Below are positions 1 through 13,567 of a DNA stretch of 64,000 bases, in pieces. The translations under genes were made by a program, and so were the position numbers. The first letter of the stretch is position 1; each line of letters opens with the position of its first letter. The stretch is taken from positions 803,183-867,182 of the forward strand of contig VZTJ01005675.1 in assembly GCA_013397795.1 (NCBI GenBank), in the 5' to 3' direction. The notes beneath the pieces were generated by a model. It was not told the DNA's origin and did not search any database. It was given only the letters and a program-made list of their open reading frames with translations. The DNA is from Orthonyx spaldingii (taxonomy: Eukaryota > Chordata > Aves > Passeriformes > Orthonychidae).

Positions 1-1865
1 CACCTTCATTAGAGGAGTGGAACTTTTTCAAAAGGTGGCTAAAAATTCACTCCCTGGCTTAACCCCATCCCCTAAGACAAAATTCCTTTGTGTAACTAGA
101 CTAGAAGGGAGAAGAAACCTAAGTAACTCAGCTAATGCCATCAGTAAACATCAAACATGTATTGCTGTCATCACTTGATCTGCATTTCTATAGTGTGATC
201 TTTGCAAGAGTTATCAAATACCAGCATATTAAATGTACATTGAAATAAGAGTATCTCCTCATCCTCTTTCACTCGCTTAAGGCTTCCTACATGATCTGTG
301 ATAACAATTTTTCTTGGTTTCCTGGGATTAAGGGAGAAGACAGCCTTGCCAGTTTTGAAGAATGTTTTACGTTTTCTAGATTTTCATGTGCGTACGAATC
401 CAGACCTTGCACCTAAAGCTGGAGTTTATAATTCGTTGACTGTCTTTTCCTTCAAAGCTGGGTGAAGCAGCCAACTATTTGACTTTGATAAGTGTATCAG
501 CCAGCCTGGAATACATGAGGAATTCTTAAATAGCAGCAAAAATGCTATTCAGAACTGGACCTTCCCTGAAGCATGTTGCTGCTTTGTGTGTTTTGTGACC
601 AGTCTAACTGGGGGCATAACTTTCTTTCTAGCTCAAGACAATGAAGTGTAATGATGATGAGACATCAGAATGTCTGGAGGAGCAGCTCACCTCATCTGCA
701 TTCTTACTGCTGCCTTTGGGATGACTGCCATTTTCCCTTCTTCCCCAGCAGTGACACTGGGTTTAGTCGAGTGTGGACAAAAATCTCAGCACTGAGATCT
801 GATCTGTTGTCTAAATCTACTTAACAGCCTTTACAGGCCTTAGGAAATACATGTACACATGTTGGCCAATTTGTGCTGCAGCACAGGGCTTGCAGAGGTG
901 TAGCAGCACCACAGCAGCTGTCCCTGAGCGGAGAGTGGGAAAGGGTTCAGCTCTGTGACTGCCTCTGGCTGTTCAATTGTTTAACCCACGAGTTGCATTT
1001 CTGGCATTTTTACCTGACTTTGACTCTGTTCCCATGAACAGTGCTTCTGAATGCTAAGGGTACCTCTGCAAACCACATGAGGCAAAAATGTTGCCTGTGC
1101 TTTGTTCCAAAGGTGTTTTAAATAATTTTTAACAAAACTTAATTCCTAGACAAAGCCATACTGACTGTGTGTGTGAAAACAGTACTTTTGAAAGGAATGC
1201 AGAACGGTTCCTTTGAACCTAAGAGTGGTGTTAATGTGACAGTTTGGTTTGAAACTGATGGTGTATTATACGTAGATAGTTTCTCCTGCAAATTTAGTGA
1301 ATTACTTAATCTTTTAAGCCCTGTCCAAAGTGCCTAGGTAGTCAATTTTTGTATGTTGGAAAAATATCTTTCCCTCAAGGCTGAAATCTTTATTTGATAA
1401 AAAACTTAGTGGGTTTTTATATGTTGTAAATCTGAGCAAATCATCTAAGTGTCTCTCACACAAACTGCTGAGAGCTTTAGTGAGTGTCTTGCTACTACTT
1501 TCTTTTTTAAAGATGATTTTTATAGCAGTTTTCAGGACAAAGAGTGCAAATAATTATAGAAATACTGTGGGTTTAAGGTAGAAAAGTAAGTCAGTTGATG
1601 CAGAAGAGGGGCTAAAGTTTTGGGGTTGCTTTTATTTAAATAAATTGAAAGGCCTGTGTTCCACTGGTGTATCTGGAGTGGTTCATTACAGTAGTTACTA
1701 CAGTTCATGTAGAAATTAGTGCAAGGTGTTTGGTTTCTCCACTAATTAAAAAATAGCACAATACAGTACAGTTTTGTAGTGAACATTATTTTACCTTTAA
1801 TGAAACAGATTAGCAGCTAAGAAATTGGGAACTACCTGGTGACCTTTTGTGTGAATCTCTTTCAG
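1..1865 (+). other. CHPT1 intron upstream of the first visible exon
   Basis: No open frame resembling CHPT1 N-terminal sequence is visible here, so the window starts inside an intron. The 3' end has a pyrimidine tract and the acceptor at 1864-1865. I see no clear repeat. Confidence 0.7.
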
Positions 1866-2013
1866 GCACCTTCTTGGGCATACATCCTGGGTGCAATAGG
1901 ACTTTTTATCTACCAGTCTTTGGATGCCATTGATGGGAAGCAAGCCAGAAGAACAAACAGTAGTTCTCCACTAGGAGAACTCTTTGATCATGGTTGCGAC
2001 TCTATTTCCACAG
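1866..2013 (+). CDS. CHPT1: CHPT1 coding exon with the catalytic signature (probably exon 3)
   Basis: Begins in phase 0 after acceptor tttcag and ends one base into a codon before donor gtagcc. It encodes a membrane helix, then D23-G24, A27-R28, G37, D41 and D45. This is the complete CDP-alcohol phosphotransferase metal- and CMP-binding motif, whose last Asp acts as catalytic base in the family. Confidence 0.93.
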
Positions 2014-5000
2014 GTAGCCTCCACCTACTGTCACCCATCCTAGTTTATAGAGGTTACCTGTTTTCAAGAGGAGCTGATTAATCACAGATTTGTTGAAGTT
2101 GTAAAGGACCTCTGGAGATCATCCAGTCCAAACCTCTGCTTGGAACACGGTCAGCATGTTCCTGTCTTTTAGGATAACTTCACCATCTTCTGGTCAGTGC
2201 AGCCAAGGCTGCCTCTGACCTTTGCATCCCTGGCCAGTAACGGGGTATTTCAGAATTTGCTTTGGCAGATGTTGGGTAAGATGCATCCTGCTCTTCCTTA
2301 ACTGTGCATGTTCATGCACTCCACTTTCAGAGTAAGGTGCCAAAATATCAGTTTGGCAGTAGGGCATCCAGCCTGGCACTTAGGAAAAGGGTAATTTATA
2401 TTCCTTAGAAGAAGCAGTTTTTTAAAAAGTTAGGAGTCCTTAAAAAGTAAGCCTTGCTCAGTTTCACTTTCCATGACTTAGCTGCTGTTGGTGCCAATGC
2501 CTGTCCTTCTGTAAAGCTCGATGGCTGAAACAGTTGCCCTGGGAATCGGTCCGTTCTTTGTGCTTCACTTCCCAGAGAAGTGCAGCTGCCAGTCTGCCTG
2601 AGCTTGGCCCTTCAGCTGAAGTTGTCGGTGTCGCGGAGAACACGAGATGACGAGACCAGGAGGAGGGAGAATAACCACTGTAGGCTAGAGGGTAGGGCCC
2701 TGTCTTGGCAGAAAAGGAGGGCTGTGTTTTGGTCTCTCCTGCCAGGACTTCCCCTGAGGATCAGCTACACAGTAAAGTAGCAGTCATAGCATTACTTTGT
2801 TAGAGTGATGTAAAATGTCCTGTGTGGTTTTATTTTTTTTTAATTTCTCTTAACTTCAGGCAAAGAGGATATATGACTAACATGTTCATTTCTGCTTTTC
2901 AGTATTTGTTGTCCTTGGATCCTGCATAGCAATCCGACTAGGAACAAATCCTGACTGGTTGTTTTTCTGTTGTTTTGTGGGACTGTTCATGTTCTATTCT
3001 GCTCACTGGCAGACATATGTATCAGGCATACTGAGGTTTGGAAAGTAAGTAGGTATCTTTAGAAATACATGTGGCTTAATGTCTGAGACTGCTAGCTCCT
3101 TGATTTCAGTTTCTTCTTGGTTTCCTTCCTGCTTTCTCTTTCTCTCACCTTTCTCATCTCCCTTCCAATCTTGCTGACTTATGTTTTACCTGACAAGAAC
3201 TTGAAACTCTGCGTAATACCGAGAACATGTTCTTTTAGCAGCTGATTTTAGCTCTATATGCTTTGTTTGCATGCATTTGGCTCTTTTGTCTGCAGATTTG
3301 TTGTCAGAACCCATGCAACACCGTGCAGGCTCAGGCCAGAGAGGTTTTGTTTACATTGCAGACAAGTGTCCTGTGTAGGAGTAGGGACAGAGCAAGCATC
3401 TGGGTACCTCCCTTTGTAATCTCCCAGGCACAAAACAGTTTCAGCCCCAGGGGACTCTAAGCCACGTGCATTTTAGAGAAATTCCCCTGCTGATGGGGTT
3501 CCCTTTCCTAGACATCTTCAGTCTTCGTTGGAATGAACTCTGCACCCATTGCATCCTCAAGAAGTTCCACAGATCTATGGCAATGCTTGAAGAATTACCC
3601 CACATTTATGTGAGAGCCTTTCTTTTAATCTGGCTTATAACTGACTAAGGTTTTGTGTTAGGCTGTAGAGACTGCTGTGATGGTGTTCATGACTCGTTAG
3701 AAATTTTATCTGTTTCACTGTCACATAGGAGGAGAAGTCATGACATTCATGTGGAAGATAATAATTTCAATTTGACTGCTAACAGTGTGGGGATTGCTGC
3801 ACCTTCCTATAGCTGTGGTGGTGCCTAGCTGTGGCCTTTTGCTGTTTTTAAGCAATGAGCTTCACTTTAGTAGAATTCTTTCTGAAAAGAGGAAAAGGTC
3901 AGAGACTTCTGTGGCAGTAAAACTGGGAATAAGTGATAGATGAATGCTGTTCTGCTAATCCCAGTCACTTGCTAAGTCACCCGTTCATAGGCCTACTTAG
4001 CTCTGCCCTGCAAGAAGTGCCTTAGCAAGTCTGAGGTATCCCCAGGCACACAGGCTGGTGACCAGCTATCCCTGCGTACTGCATCAAATGCAGGCTGTCC
4101 CTGTGAGCTCTTTTTGATTGGCTGATAATGCATCTTACCACACAAACTGTAATTCTTCTGCCTGCTTGCACATCCTAATGTTTTTAAAGGGCATCTTGTG
4201 CTGTAAACAAAAATAGGTGCTTTACAGTGATGGATGAAATAGGATACCTTCTGTCCATGGCATTAGGCTGCTCTGAAGGGAGGTGGACTGGGCCGTGAGC
4301 TGTGGCATTTTACAGACATTACTGCTTTTCTGTGCCTTTTGTTCTTGCACAAAGCATGAGAATGATCTCCCCACATCAGGAAGGCACTGAGACTCCTTTA
4401 CCACATAAAGATTTTGTTAAAAATTTAGTTACTTCTACTTAAACATAACAATAGTGCACAGTATAAACAGTTCAGAATGGCCTGGTGTTCCATGCTTGCT
4501 GTTTAAACAGACACAACTTTTCTCCAAGATAACTTATTCTGTCCAGTGAAAACAGGTCACAGTTTTTTTCAAGGCTCCCAATTTTGTTTCTCATAAGCAT
4601 AGAGGTGTGAAGAAGGCATTAGTATAGTGCTCTAAATATCATGGTAGATAATAAGATGGAAGTTTTCACTGATGCTATTCCTCAATTAGCAGCACTCGAT
4701 TTTAGAAATAAATCACAAATGAGAGATTTCTAGTGCTGATGGCCAGGAAGGATCAGAGAGCTGAATAATGTGACACTGTCAGGTTGTGGAATACTGCACA
4801 GTGTCTGAGTAAAGTCTTTGGACTCTGATTTGGGCTCTGTTGCCACCAACAGTCTGAGCCACTGTAAAATTAAGTATTAAACTTTGGCACATATTCAAGT
4901 TTGAGCCTCCTCCCAGCGCCAGCAACAACAAAGGCAATGCAGATTAGAAATCCTGGTGTTAATAGTGCAGAGTGCAACCTCTGAACACTTGCACTTGCAC

Positions 5001-8000
5001 AGGGGTGCTTTTGCATGAGGTGACGAACAAGTTCAGCAATGGCTGGGTGGATGTAACACTTCATCCCTGGCAGAGAGGGCAGAGCCCACTCCCAGCACCA
5101 CTGTCCCATGACATGCTGTCATTTGACCTCAAGCCAGTTGATGAAATGGGCAGAAGATGAAAAGCCTACACTGGACTGGCAAGCTGAACTGGTTCACCTG
5201 ACAGTCTGATGCGCAAATAAAACTGAGGGAATACATCACTTTGGTACAAAGAGGACACCCCATTCTAAGGGCTTTAAGAGGCAATGAGCACCTCAGCTTG
5301 TCATCTAACTGCAGTTAAAATATGTTATCCTCTAAGTCAAAGAGTCAGAAGATTGTGATGAAATTTAGCATATTTTGTTGCCATCCTTCTGATAGAAGAA
5401 GAGAGTTTAATGTTACTGAGATTATCAAGTTCAGATAAATGTTTTCCATTACCCAAGAGTTGGTTGCTATCTCCTTTTAAAAATCCACTGTTTCCTGTGC
5501 AGACAGTTCATGTGCTAAGCAAGTAGCAATACATGTTGACTTTGGTCACAATATGTTAAAACAGCAAATTTATTCCAACTGCTAAAAGAAATCTTGAACA
5601 TTCATTGTCACTGTTTGCTGGTAACTTTAGTATGAAGATAACGTACCTGTCTTAAAACTTTTAGTACCATAAACAGTACCTTTGATGTTCACTTTTTTCT
5701 GTAATTATTTTTAATTATTTATTTTAAAACTTAAAAAGTTTTTTGTTTTTTTTTTTTTTCTTTGAGCCTTGGCTTCATGTGAGGTTTCATCAATTAAATA
5801 CAACAATAGAGAGTTGTCTTATCTTTTCTGAGAACAAAAAAAGGTGGAGTACACAGTCTGGACTTCATAGGGCATACAAGACCACCTTTTCTAAAACAGC
5901 TTTCATGGAGGAAAGCAAGGTAGCAATTTTATGCCCTCAGAAATATGGGAAATGCTCAGCTGTCCACTGACTCAGTCCTCCCTTGTTTTGCAGGCAGTCT
6001 CTGTCAAGTTTTCATGATATGAGGCTTAAAGAAATCCCTTCTTTCCTAGCCTGCTCTTTATAGTCTCTGCTTTTATATGCTGTGCTTTTAATGGAAATGT
6101 TTGATTGCATTTACTGTGAGCTTGCCTTAAACTTTGATTTGATACTTACACATCACCAAGTCTGTAAATTCATACAGAATTCTTAAATAGTTAACAATGT
6201 ATTCATCAGAGATTCCCCCTATTAAAATTATATGTAGCTTGCTCCAGAAAAGGAGTATAACTTTAATTTTAAATCTTAGCCAGAGACGTGTGCCTCCATT
6301 TAGAGTGGCTTTCTCAGCCAAGGACAGTAATATTCTATATATATTTATATAATCCACTCCCTCCACACACACTTTACACTTGCAGCAAAAGGTCCTTTAA
6401 CTAAATCTCTTTTTATTTCCTCCTTCATAGAATTGATGTAACTGAAGTTCAGATCGCCATAACAATGCTGCTCTTGATATCTGCCTATGGTGGAGCAGCA
6501 ATATGGGACTATAAGGTGAGTGTGTTGTGTTCAGAGTTCCTGTTGAATATTCTTGCAAGTGTCCACAGTTCCTGTGGTGTTTGAAGCTGCCCTGTGGCAG
6601 TACCATCGACACCTGCCAGTTGTCTCGTGTTCTGCTTTAGCTTTGTAGCAGTGTAGGTTGTTTTGGTGTTGTGGTTAGCTTAGATCTGTTGGTGTCACTC
6701 CCTGTGCATGGATTTGTATCTACATAGAGGAAAAAAGACCCCATCTGCCACATATAAACTTCTGACCTGGAACTAATACTCCACACATACTTACATGTTA
6801 GCAAATACTTCTTGTTCTGGTTTTATAAATTTTGTGTATTTTATTGCAAGAGCTGCATTTCTGTTCAGTTAAATGATTTATCTTAGAAGTTAAGGATTAA
6901 ATGCTTCAATCTAATGAAACCATGGGATAAAGCCAGGGATTTTTGGTTAAGTTATCCATATTTATGTGTCAGTGCAGATGTAATGATTTTTAAGAATTAT
7001 GTCACAACCATATAAATGTAAATATTTATATTTAAATAATTGTTTTCTGTCCCAAAACTTTTCCATATTTCTGACTTTTATTCTGATTTTTAAAGATGCA
7101 CTTTAGTGGACAGTATCAAAAGTATATTAGACTAAGATCTTCAACCTTTCCAGGGTCTTTACTCAGAAATTTATATTTTTGATTGGTTATAGTGCAAAGA
7201 GCTGAGACTTTTCCATACTATTGATAACCAAAAGGAATTAACCTAAATATAAACCAGCAAGAAATGAAAACTAATTCAAAAGTTTACTCAGGGATTAAGG
7301 AATGTTTAGCTAAACTTTCCTTTTCACAGCCTGTAAGATGCTTTTTTTTTTTTTTTCTATTTTTAAAAAGCTTGTTTTCATGTTGGAAAATAAAATAGGT
7401 GCATTAAATTATGATTGATTTTTTCCTCACTATTAAAATCTGTTGTAGTTATGCTGTATCTCAAAACACTATATATTCAAAAATATAGTCAATGGTTTCT
7501 ATTTATTACTTCTTTCTTTAATCCTGTGCTGCCTTTGGAAGTTGCCTTGAAACTGCAATTGATTCCAAAGGGTAACTGTTTTAATTAAAATTTGTATCTG
7601 GAGACTATTCACGATCCTCTCGTGATATGCAAAGATACAGCATACAAATAATGTACCAAAACACACAGCAGGCAGATGGTGTTTGTGTTTCCCATGGTTC
7701 AGTGTTGTTTTATCCAGTGAAATAGAAGAAACTCTCCTTCTTCCTGCTCTCATCCCATGGTGTTGGCAGTAGTCTGTGTCAACTTTTTGCTTATGTAGTG
7801 GAAATATTTGAAAAATGTATTAAGGAGGAACAGAGTAAGATCTAGCTGAATTTCAAGAACAGAACTTAAGTACTCAGAAGTAGAGTTTAAACATTACAAA
7901 AGATACGTGTTGTTTTCTTAGTAAGGAAACAAATTTTTAAACACTGTTGTCCTGATTTTGTTCCCAGGAAAGTGAGAATTCAAATAAAACATGTGTTTAG

Positions 8001-10440
8001 TAGGTAGGAGTGGCTTCTTTAATCATTTTTTAAAAAAGGGGGTGTGTGCTTAACTTTTAATATCTTTTTCTTGTGTTGTTTTGGTTTGGTTTCTTTTGTG
8101 TTCTGTCAAGGTCCCTGTGATGGGCTTACAGCTGAAGTTCCTTGCAGTTATTTTCATCCTGTGTGGAACAGCACTTTCTTTTTTCAATTACTTCCGTGTC
8201 ATCTTTGGTGGAGGGGTTGGAAAGAATGGATCTACAATAGCAGTAAGTTGCTCTAAAAATCCAAATGAGGTTTGAATAATTGATGCCCATAATTTATTGC
8301 ATTTCAGATGATCCATAAAGGTCTTATTTGTTTAAGCATTTAAGTAGACAGGCATGTGAGTGTTAGATGGGTAAAGCAAAGACTTCATTATCTACCTTCT
8401 CTCTGCCTGTTACTGGATTTCTTCTGTCATGGGAACCAGCAATGAATTTTCTTTAAAAATTGATTAGCGGTCACTGCAAAGGGTACTAAAAGCAGTGGCA
8501 TAATGCTACTGGGCTTTGCCAAGTTTTGACAACTCTGGTTTTGTTTAATGGGATTTGCAATATATATCAAATCTGGACTTTACGGTGGGACTGGAATTTA
8601 AGACAAATTTTCTGTCCCTTTATATTTTAGGGAACAAGTGTTCTTTCACCAGGCCTGCACATTGGACTGCTTATCACACTGGCCATTACCATTTATAAAA
8701 AGTCTACAACTCAGTTGTTTGAAAAACATTCTTGCCTGTATGTCTTGACATTTGGGCTTGTGAATGCCAAAATCTCACAGAAGTTGGTGGTAAGTCAGTC
8801 CTAAACCTCCTAAAACTGAACTGGTTCTTGGCTTAACCTGTACTGGATCAGGGGGCACTGTTTTCCCATTTCGCTCTGCCACAGTTTCATTGTGATCGAG
8901 ACACTGAATTAGGCTCAGGGCCCTACAGAGAGGTTATTTGTGGCACTTGTGCAAACATGTATTTGCTGTTGAATGTAATGCTTAGAACTTTCAGTTTTGT
9001 TTAACTTGCTCCTATAAATGCACTTACTGTCTTTAACATCCTGTCTGTGGTCTCTTAAGCCTTAGTAACAGTGCTGTGAATTCTGATTTAATTATCTGAA
9101 ATAAGAATATACTTTGATCATTAAAATGAAGACAGACTTTTCTGTGTCTATTCTGTCATTTTGGTCTTTATCTTTTTTATACATAAAACACTCCTCAGTG
9201 GATTTAAAAAAACCAAAAAAACAAAAAAGCTGCCTTGCTACATATTTGCTAACATCAGTAATCCAGCCAGATGATTTTTTTTCTCCAAGGATGACATTTT
9301 TCAAGCAGCAGAACACTAGAAAATAGCTATTCTCCAGACTTTCTTACTAAACAGTGAAACAGGGCTTGCCACCTAAGCAAAAGTCTGCTTCCTAGTTAGT
9401 TTTTTGATAGGGAAAGCCAAAACTTTCAAGTTAGACTTGAAAACAGTATTTCAAGTGGATAGTATTTGTTTTCAGTAATACACTTGCATAGTCTTACCCT
9501 TTGAATACAGTGCTGGAAAACTGTAGAGTGGAGAACCCCTGCAGAAAGCTGAAATGCAGGGGTATAAATGTAACTTCCAAGAGAACATTGCTGGGCAAGG
9601 ATGTGATGCCTGTTCACTGGTAGTTACACCAATCTTGCAGGGATGCACTTTTTAATTTTTCTTTTTTTAATTTTTTTTAACGTAGGTGGCTCACATGACA
9701 AAAAGTGAAATTTGTCTTCAAGACTCTGCATTTATTGGGCCAGGACTTCTGTTTTTGGACCAGTACTTCAACAGTTTCATTGATGAATATATTGTTCTGT
9801 GGATAGCATTGGTAAGTGTTTTATACTTTTTGTTTGGACCATACTTAAAGGAATGGATTGAGAATTGTCCCTGCCATTCTGCTCTGCCATTTTTAACTTG
9901 CTTGCATTTCAGCTGTCACTCTGGAGGGAGTGCCAGGGTGCCATGTAAACACGTTTTTGGGGGCTGACTGGCTTGCTTTCCTTGGAACAGAGATATGAAA
10001 GTAAATTTACAAATCTCTCTTGAAACTATGCTTTAGTCCATGTGGGTTTTTTTAAAGTCATTCTGTGAACTGCAGAGGTACTTTTTTTAATCAGATCTTG
10101 TCAGTGTTTAGTGCTGTTACACTGTTGGGGTTTTGTGAGGGTTTTATGTTTAATTCTAAACTAGACTACTTTGTAGCTGTATGTTAAAATGTTTGTTACA
10201 CTTTTCACTTGGATAAAAATTCTGATTAAATTATAGCATATTTTTAGTAGGGACAATTGAAAAAAGATTGGATTTTTTTTTAACCTGTTCTGTTTTGTTC
10301 TTTTAAAGTTCATATCCTTGTTTGATATGCTGAGATATGCCAGTGGTGTGTGCCTACAGATTGCTGCTCATCTTCATATACATGTCTTCAGAATTTCATC
10401 TCATCAAGCTCCTGAGCAGGTTCAAAACCATAATGACTGA
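1866..10440 (+). CDS. CHPT1: CHPT1, choline phosphotransferase 1 (partial, last seven coding exons)
   Basis: CHPT1 transfers phosphocholine from CDP-choline to diacylglycerol, the last step of the Kennedy pathway to phosphatidylcholine, in Golgi/ER membranes. Coding exons are 1866-2013, 2903-3044, 6431-6515, 8111-8242, 8631-8789, 9686-9811 and 10309-10440. Joined, they give 924 bases in one frame, 307 residues plus TGA. Residues 23-45 of this part carry the family signature DG-x2-AR-x8-G-x3-D-x3-D, and the rest is a run of hydrophobic segments typical of a multipass enzyme. Human CHPT1 has about 406 residues, so roughly 99 N-terminal residues (probably two exons) lie left of the window. The close paralogue CEPT1 is the alternative; the adjacent SYCP3 and GNPTAB and the C-terminal HQAPEQVQ match favour CHPT1. 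No frameshift or early stop is seen. Confidence 0.95.
2090..2170 (-). repeat. CR1-like LINE 3' fragment
   Basis: The text around 2095-2145 (aaggacctctggagatcatc, then cagtccaaac) is the typical 3' end of avian CR1 read on the opposite strand. It sits just inside the intron after the signature exon. The right boundary is uncertain. Confidence 0.6.
2903..3044 (+). CDS. CHPT1: CHPT1 coding exon (probably exon 4)
   Basis: Acceptor cttttcag and donor gtaagt flank it. The split Val codon joins the preceding exon, and the last two bases start a Lys codon finished by the next. It encodes two hydrophobic stretches around NPDWLFF and the conserved AHWQTYVSG segment of choline/ethanolamine phosphotransferases. 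Confidence 0.93.
3045..6430 (+). other. CHPT1 intron, 3.4 kb
   Basis: No exon-like frame was recognised. It begins with a pyrimidine-rich tract at about 3105-3170 and carries a T-run at about 5745-5760. The short open frames here look like chance. Confidence 0.6.
6431..6515 (+). CDS. CHPT1: CHPT1 coding exon (probably exon 5)
   Basis: An 85-base exon between acceptor cttcatag and donor gtgagt. It finishes the split Lys codon and encodes 28 residues, mainly one membrane helix ending in MWDYK-like sequence (IWDYK here). It ends in phase 0. Confidence 0.92.
6516..8110 (+). other. CHPT1 intron, 1.6 kb
   Basis: AT-rich, with a T-run at about 7343-7358. No coding segment or recognisable element seen. 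Confidence 0.6.
8111..8242 (+). CDS. CHPT1: CHPT1 coding exon (probably exon 6)
   Basis: 132 bases, phase 0 at both ends; acceptor tgtcaag, donor gtaagt. Encodes 44 residues with a membrane helix followed by GGGVGKNGSTIA, a segment conserved in the family. Confidence 0.93.
8631..8789 (+). CDS. CHPT1: CHPT1 coding exon (probably exon 7)
   Basis: 159 bases, phase 0 at both ends; acceptor tattttag, donor gtaagt. Starts GTSVLSPGLHIG, continues with a hydrophobic segment and ends KISQKLV, all characteristic of CHPT1/CEPT1. Confidence 0.93.
9686..9811 (+). CDS. CHPT1: CHPT1 coding exon (probably exon 8)
   Basis: 126 bases, phase 0 at both ends; acceptor acgtag, donor gtaagt. Encodes VAHMTKSE, then GPGLLFLDQYFNSFIDEY and a membrane segment. 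The frame stays open past the donor to 9967, but the consensus donor and the next exon's match show that this extension is intron. Confidence 0.93.
10309..10440 (+). CDS. CHPT1: CHPT1 last coding exon (probably exon 9)
   Basis: Acceptor tttaaag after a T-rich tract. Encodes 43 residues: the end of the last membrane segment, LQIAAHLHIHVF, then the cytosolic tail with HQAPEQVQ, ending in TGA at 10438-10440. Its length and end agree with mammalian CHPT1 apart from a somewhat shorter tail. Confidence 0.93.
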   Translation, partial: FISLFDMLRYASGVCLQIAAHLHIHVFRISSHQAPEQVQNHND

Positions 10441-13400
10441 TTAAATAGGTCAAGGACAAGAGAAGAAGCAGTTAGGGGAATGTTGAATGAAGCGGCCTCT
10501 GTTTTTGGGAAGACAGACAGATTAAGCTTTTGAAGAAAACAGTTTTATGAGAAAGTTCACTGTATTTCAGACATTACCAGATGTTAGAATTAATAGATAC
10601 AAAGTTGTGCAGATGCTGTTGTAACAATACTTTTGAACCAGTATATATTTCCCAGTGTTTCAGACCATAAATGCTACATTTGAAAAAGTTGCCATTTCCT
10701 GTGAGGTAACTTTAATTCTGTACGTCTCTTCTGGGGAATGTAGAATGCAAACCAAGGTGCTATCAACCAGAATTCAAAGAGGAATTTCACATTTCCCTAA
10801 CGCAAGTGTCTAATCTTGTAGAATTAGTTTCTAAAGTTTTGTTGGAACTGCTCTGAAGTGGTTGTCAGATGTACCAATTAATTCAGTCCTGCATTATGAA
10901 GACTGGTAAAATGAGGCAGCCGTGAGGTAAAAATCACTCCATCTCTCTTCTGGTACTTCAAAGGAACAGGCTGTTGGATCAGTAGATAAAGGAGGTACAG
11001 CTCAGGAAAATTTTCTTCTACTTCAAAGTACTGTTATGAGTGCCTTTAGAATTCATGCATTCTCTAGTACCTAAGTACATAACCTACTGCTACCACATAA
11101 AACTTTAGCCTGTACTTTCTTTCAAGGCCGGGTTCTGGTTTTGTAGTCAACATATGGTTGGTCTCATTGTACTTCATCCTTATCTAGACTACAAATAGCT
11201 GTGTGAGGAGAGGACTCTCACTTTAGGCACCCTAATTTGTATCTGTGAGACTGTGCAAGTGAATGACAAAGTTCAGTGATAAACTTCAATGTCTGTGGCT
11301 CCAGCACTGCAGCCCACCCTTCTGTATTTCCCTCTGTGGTGTTTTTGCTATTGCTGTGTTCATTTACCTTATAATTGATCTAATTGTCTCGTAGCTACCA
11401 CTGTACTCTATCTAAACAAAAGAGCACAAAACTGAACCATAATGTAAAACTCTCCAAAACGGGAGCTCAGGCCCAATATCAGCCTCTCTCTTCCTTTCAG
11501 AACAGACCCACTGGCTAACACAGTATGTCTAACTACAGGGCTGTTGCCATTAGAGAAAAGCTGACTCAAAGTAGCTTGTTATCTGTGTGAAAAAATGATT
11601 ACTTGCACACAAACCCTATAAGCTTAAGCTCCTTCAAAGAGGTACTATTTGAGTATGATTTATGTAAAAAGCTGTTGAATGTGTCCATTATTACTTCCAG
11701 TTGCTGATATGCACCTGAGCTCTGAGTTCATGAAGTCCTTCCTGAACTGTCCAATAACAAATGCCATGGTTTGTTTTAAAAATATTACCACTGCAGCTTT
11801 CTACCTACTTATTAATTCAAAAATACTTCCTGAAGCGTTCAAGGAACTTTTAAAGTGGTGCATTGTTTGCTAGTCTGGAGGGAATAAAATACCATCCACC
11901 ACACTCCTGCCTAAGAAGAATAAAATAACCTTTTTGGAGGGATAACTGTGACAGTTATTGCCAAAGGACTGCAACTTGAAGTGACTAATATCAGTTTGAA
12001 ATGAATTCTACTACTCCTGTTTGAGGCTGGAAATGACACAGCATCTTCACATGAATTTAGCCTGAAGCCAGGCCATGGTCAAATAGAAAAGAAGATGGTA
12101 ATGACCATTTTAGTTTGGCTGAATACTATAAGCAAATTAGCCACCTGATGAAAAGACTGGCAATGTCTTTAGAGTGAGATGAGTGGGTTCTCCACAGTGG
12201 TCAAAAATGTGTCATGGCACAGTCGGTGTAAGTAGTTTTAAGGATATGATTGAGGTATGTGGATGACAGGAAACTAATGCAGAAGTCACTCAGAAAACCA
12301 GAAGCATGACTCCATACTAACAAATAAAACCAGAACCAGGAGGCAATGCTAACAAATAACCTCCTACTGAAGATCTGAAGCAGAACCTGTCACCTATTTC
12401 AGAGCCTCCTGTAATTGCCCTTAGAGGGCCAAGAGTCAGTAGTTACAAATCAGCATCATCATGGTTACCCATCCAAGGCCCATTTTGCCTCATGCCTCAG
12501 TGTAGCAGTGTCAGTTCCCTGTTTGCTCCTGTTCTGAATCCTGGCAGAGGCAGAACAAGTTAATCCATATTGGTTACAACCAAATAGCTGAAGTTTCTGT
12601 AAGTTAGCCATCACTAATCTGGCTTCCAGACCTGGAGAACCATCATCAAATGACTTGACTCTGAACTAAAAACTCCTAGTAAGCTGAGAAGAAGAATATG
12701 GTTTTGAAACACATTGTTAGGAAAACATCACATTTGTGTGTGTGGGTGTGTGGATGGTTTTTGTTTTATCCACTGTTGAATTAAAGCATTAAATATGTTA
12801 GCAACTACCTAATTTGTATAAGTGGATATTCAGGTGTAATGGTTTTCTGTAAAAACAAACTGCATGCACACTAAGCCAATTGTTTTGTTTATACTTATTT
12901 ACTGTAATGAGATACATGAAAGATAAATGCTTTACTCTTAAAACTCAGGCCTCACTACATTGCTAGTCATTTGGAATTGCTGATATTCCATGTCAAAGGC
13001 TTGTAATAGCCTATACTAAATAAATAAGGTGGATTTCTTCCAGTGGTTCTACAAAAAGTGTATACCCCAAAATGCATAATGTTTAATTATCATTACTTGA
13101 GCTGATACATTAAGCTCATCATTTAACTAAAAGACCCCCATTTCCAAATTACAGCAGCTTATAAATCTCTTACTAATACAAAGATAGTACAATGCCTAGA
13201 CTAACAAAAGAGTTAACAAAATTTACTTTAATTTACTATATCATTAAACAATTCTATCTGAGCTATGTCATCCCCTGTGAATTTTTATAACTGCTCATAT
13301 ATCAGCAGACTAAATGTTGAAACTGTGAAAATCTGCTGCTTGTTAGAAATGCTGCTCTTTGCACAATGTACCTAACTGCCTCAAGTTACTATGTAAAATC

Positions 13401-13549
13401 TGGGTAATGCATGCTTCATTAATTCTTCCCCTTGTTATAATTTGGCATTAGAAAAAGTGAAACAATTTAAACATTCCAATGCTATTGAAAGTGGATATTA
13501 AATAGTGAAAAATTAATTGGACAGACAGTGAATGGTTTGGGGTCCATAC
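10441..13549. other. CHPT1 3' UTR and CHPT1-SYCP3 convergent intergenic region
   Basis: No coding segment is seen. AATAAA on the + strand occurs at 11883-11888, 11919-11924 and 13019-13024, so the CHPT1 transcript may end near 11.9 kb or run to about 13.05 kb. The sequence cannot decide between these. On the other strand the SYCP3 signal at 13568-13573 closes the region. Confidence 0.5.
11883..11924 (+). terminator. Candidate CHPT1 polyadenylation signals (two AATAAA)
   Basis: Two AATAAA hexamers, at 11883 and 11919, about 1.45 kb past the stop codon. They are candidates only, because the hexamer also occurs by chance in AT-rich DNA. A third lies at 13019. Confidence 0.35.
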
Positions 13550-13567
13550 TCCCCCCAGTAATAAAAG

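Noticed and set aside
9812..9967. Read-through extension of the CHPT1 exon at 9686
   Set aside because: A consensus gtaagt donor and a matching next exon at 10309 show it is intron.
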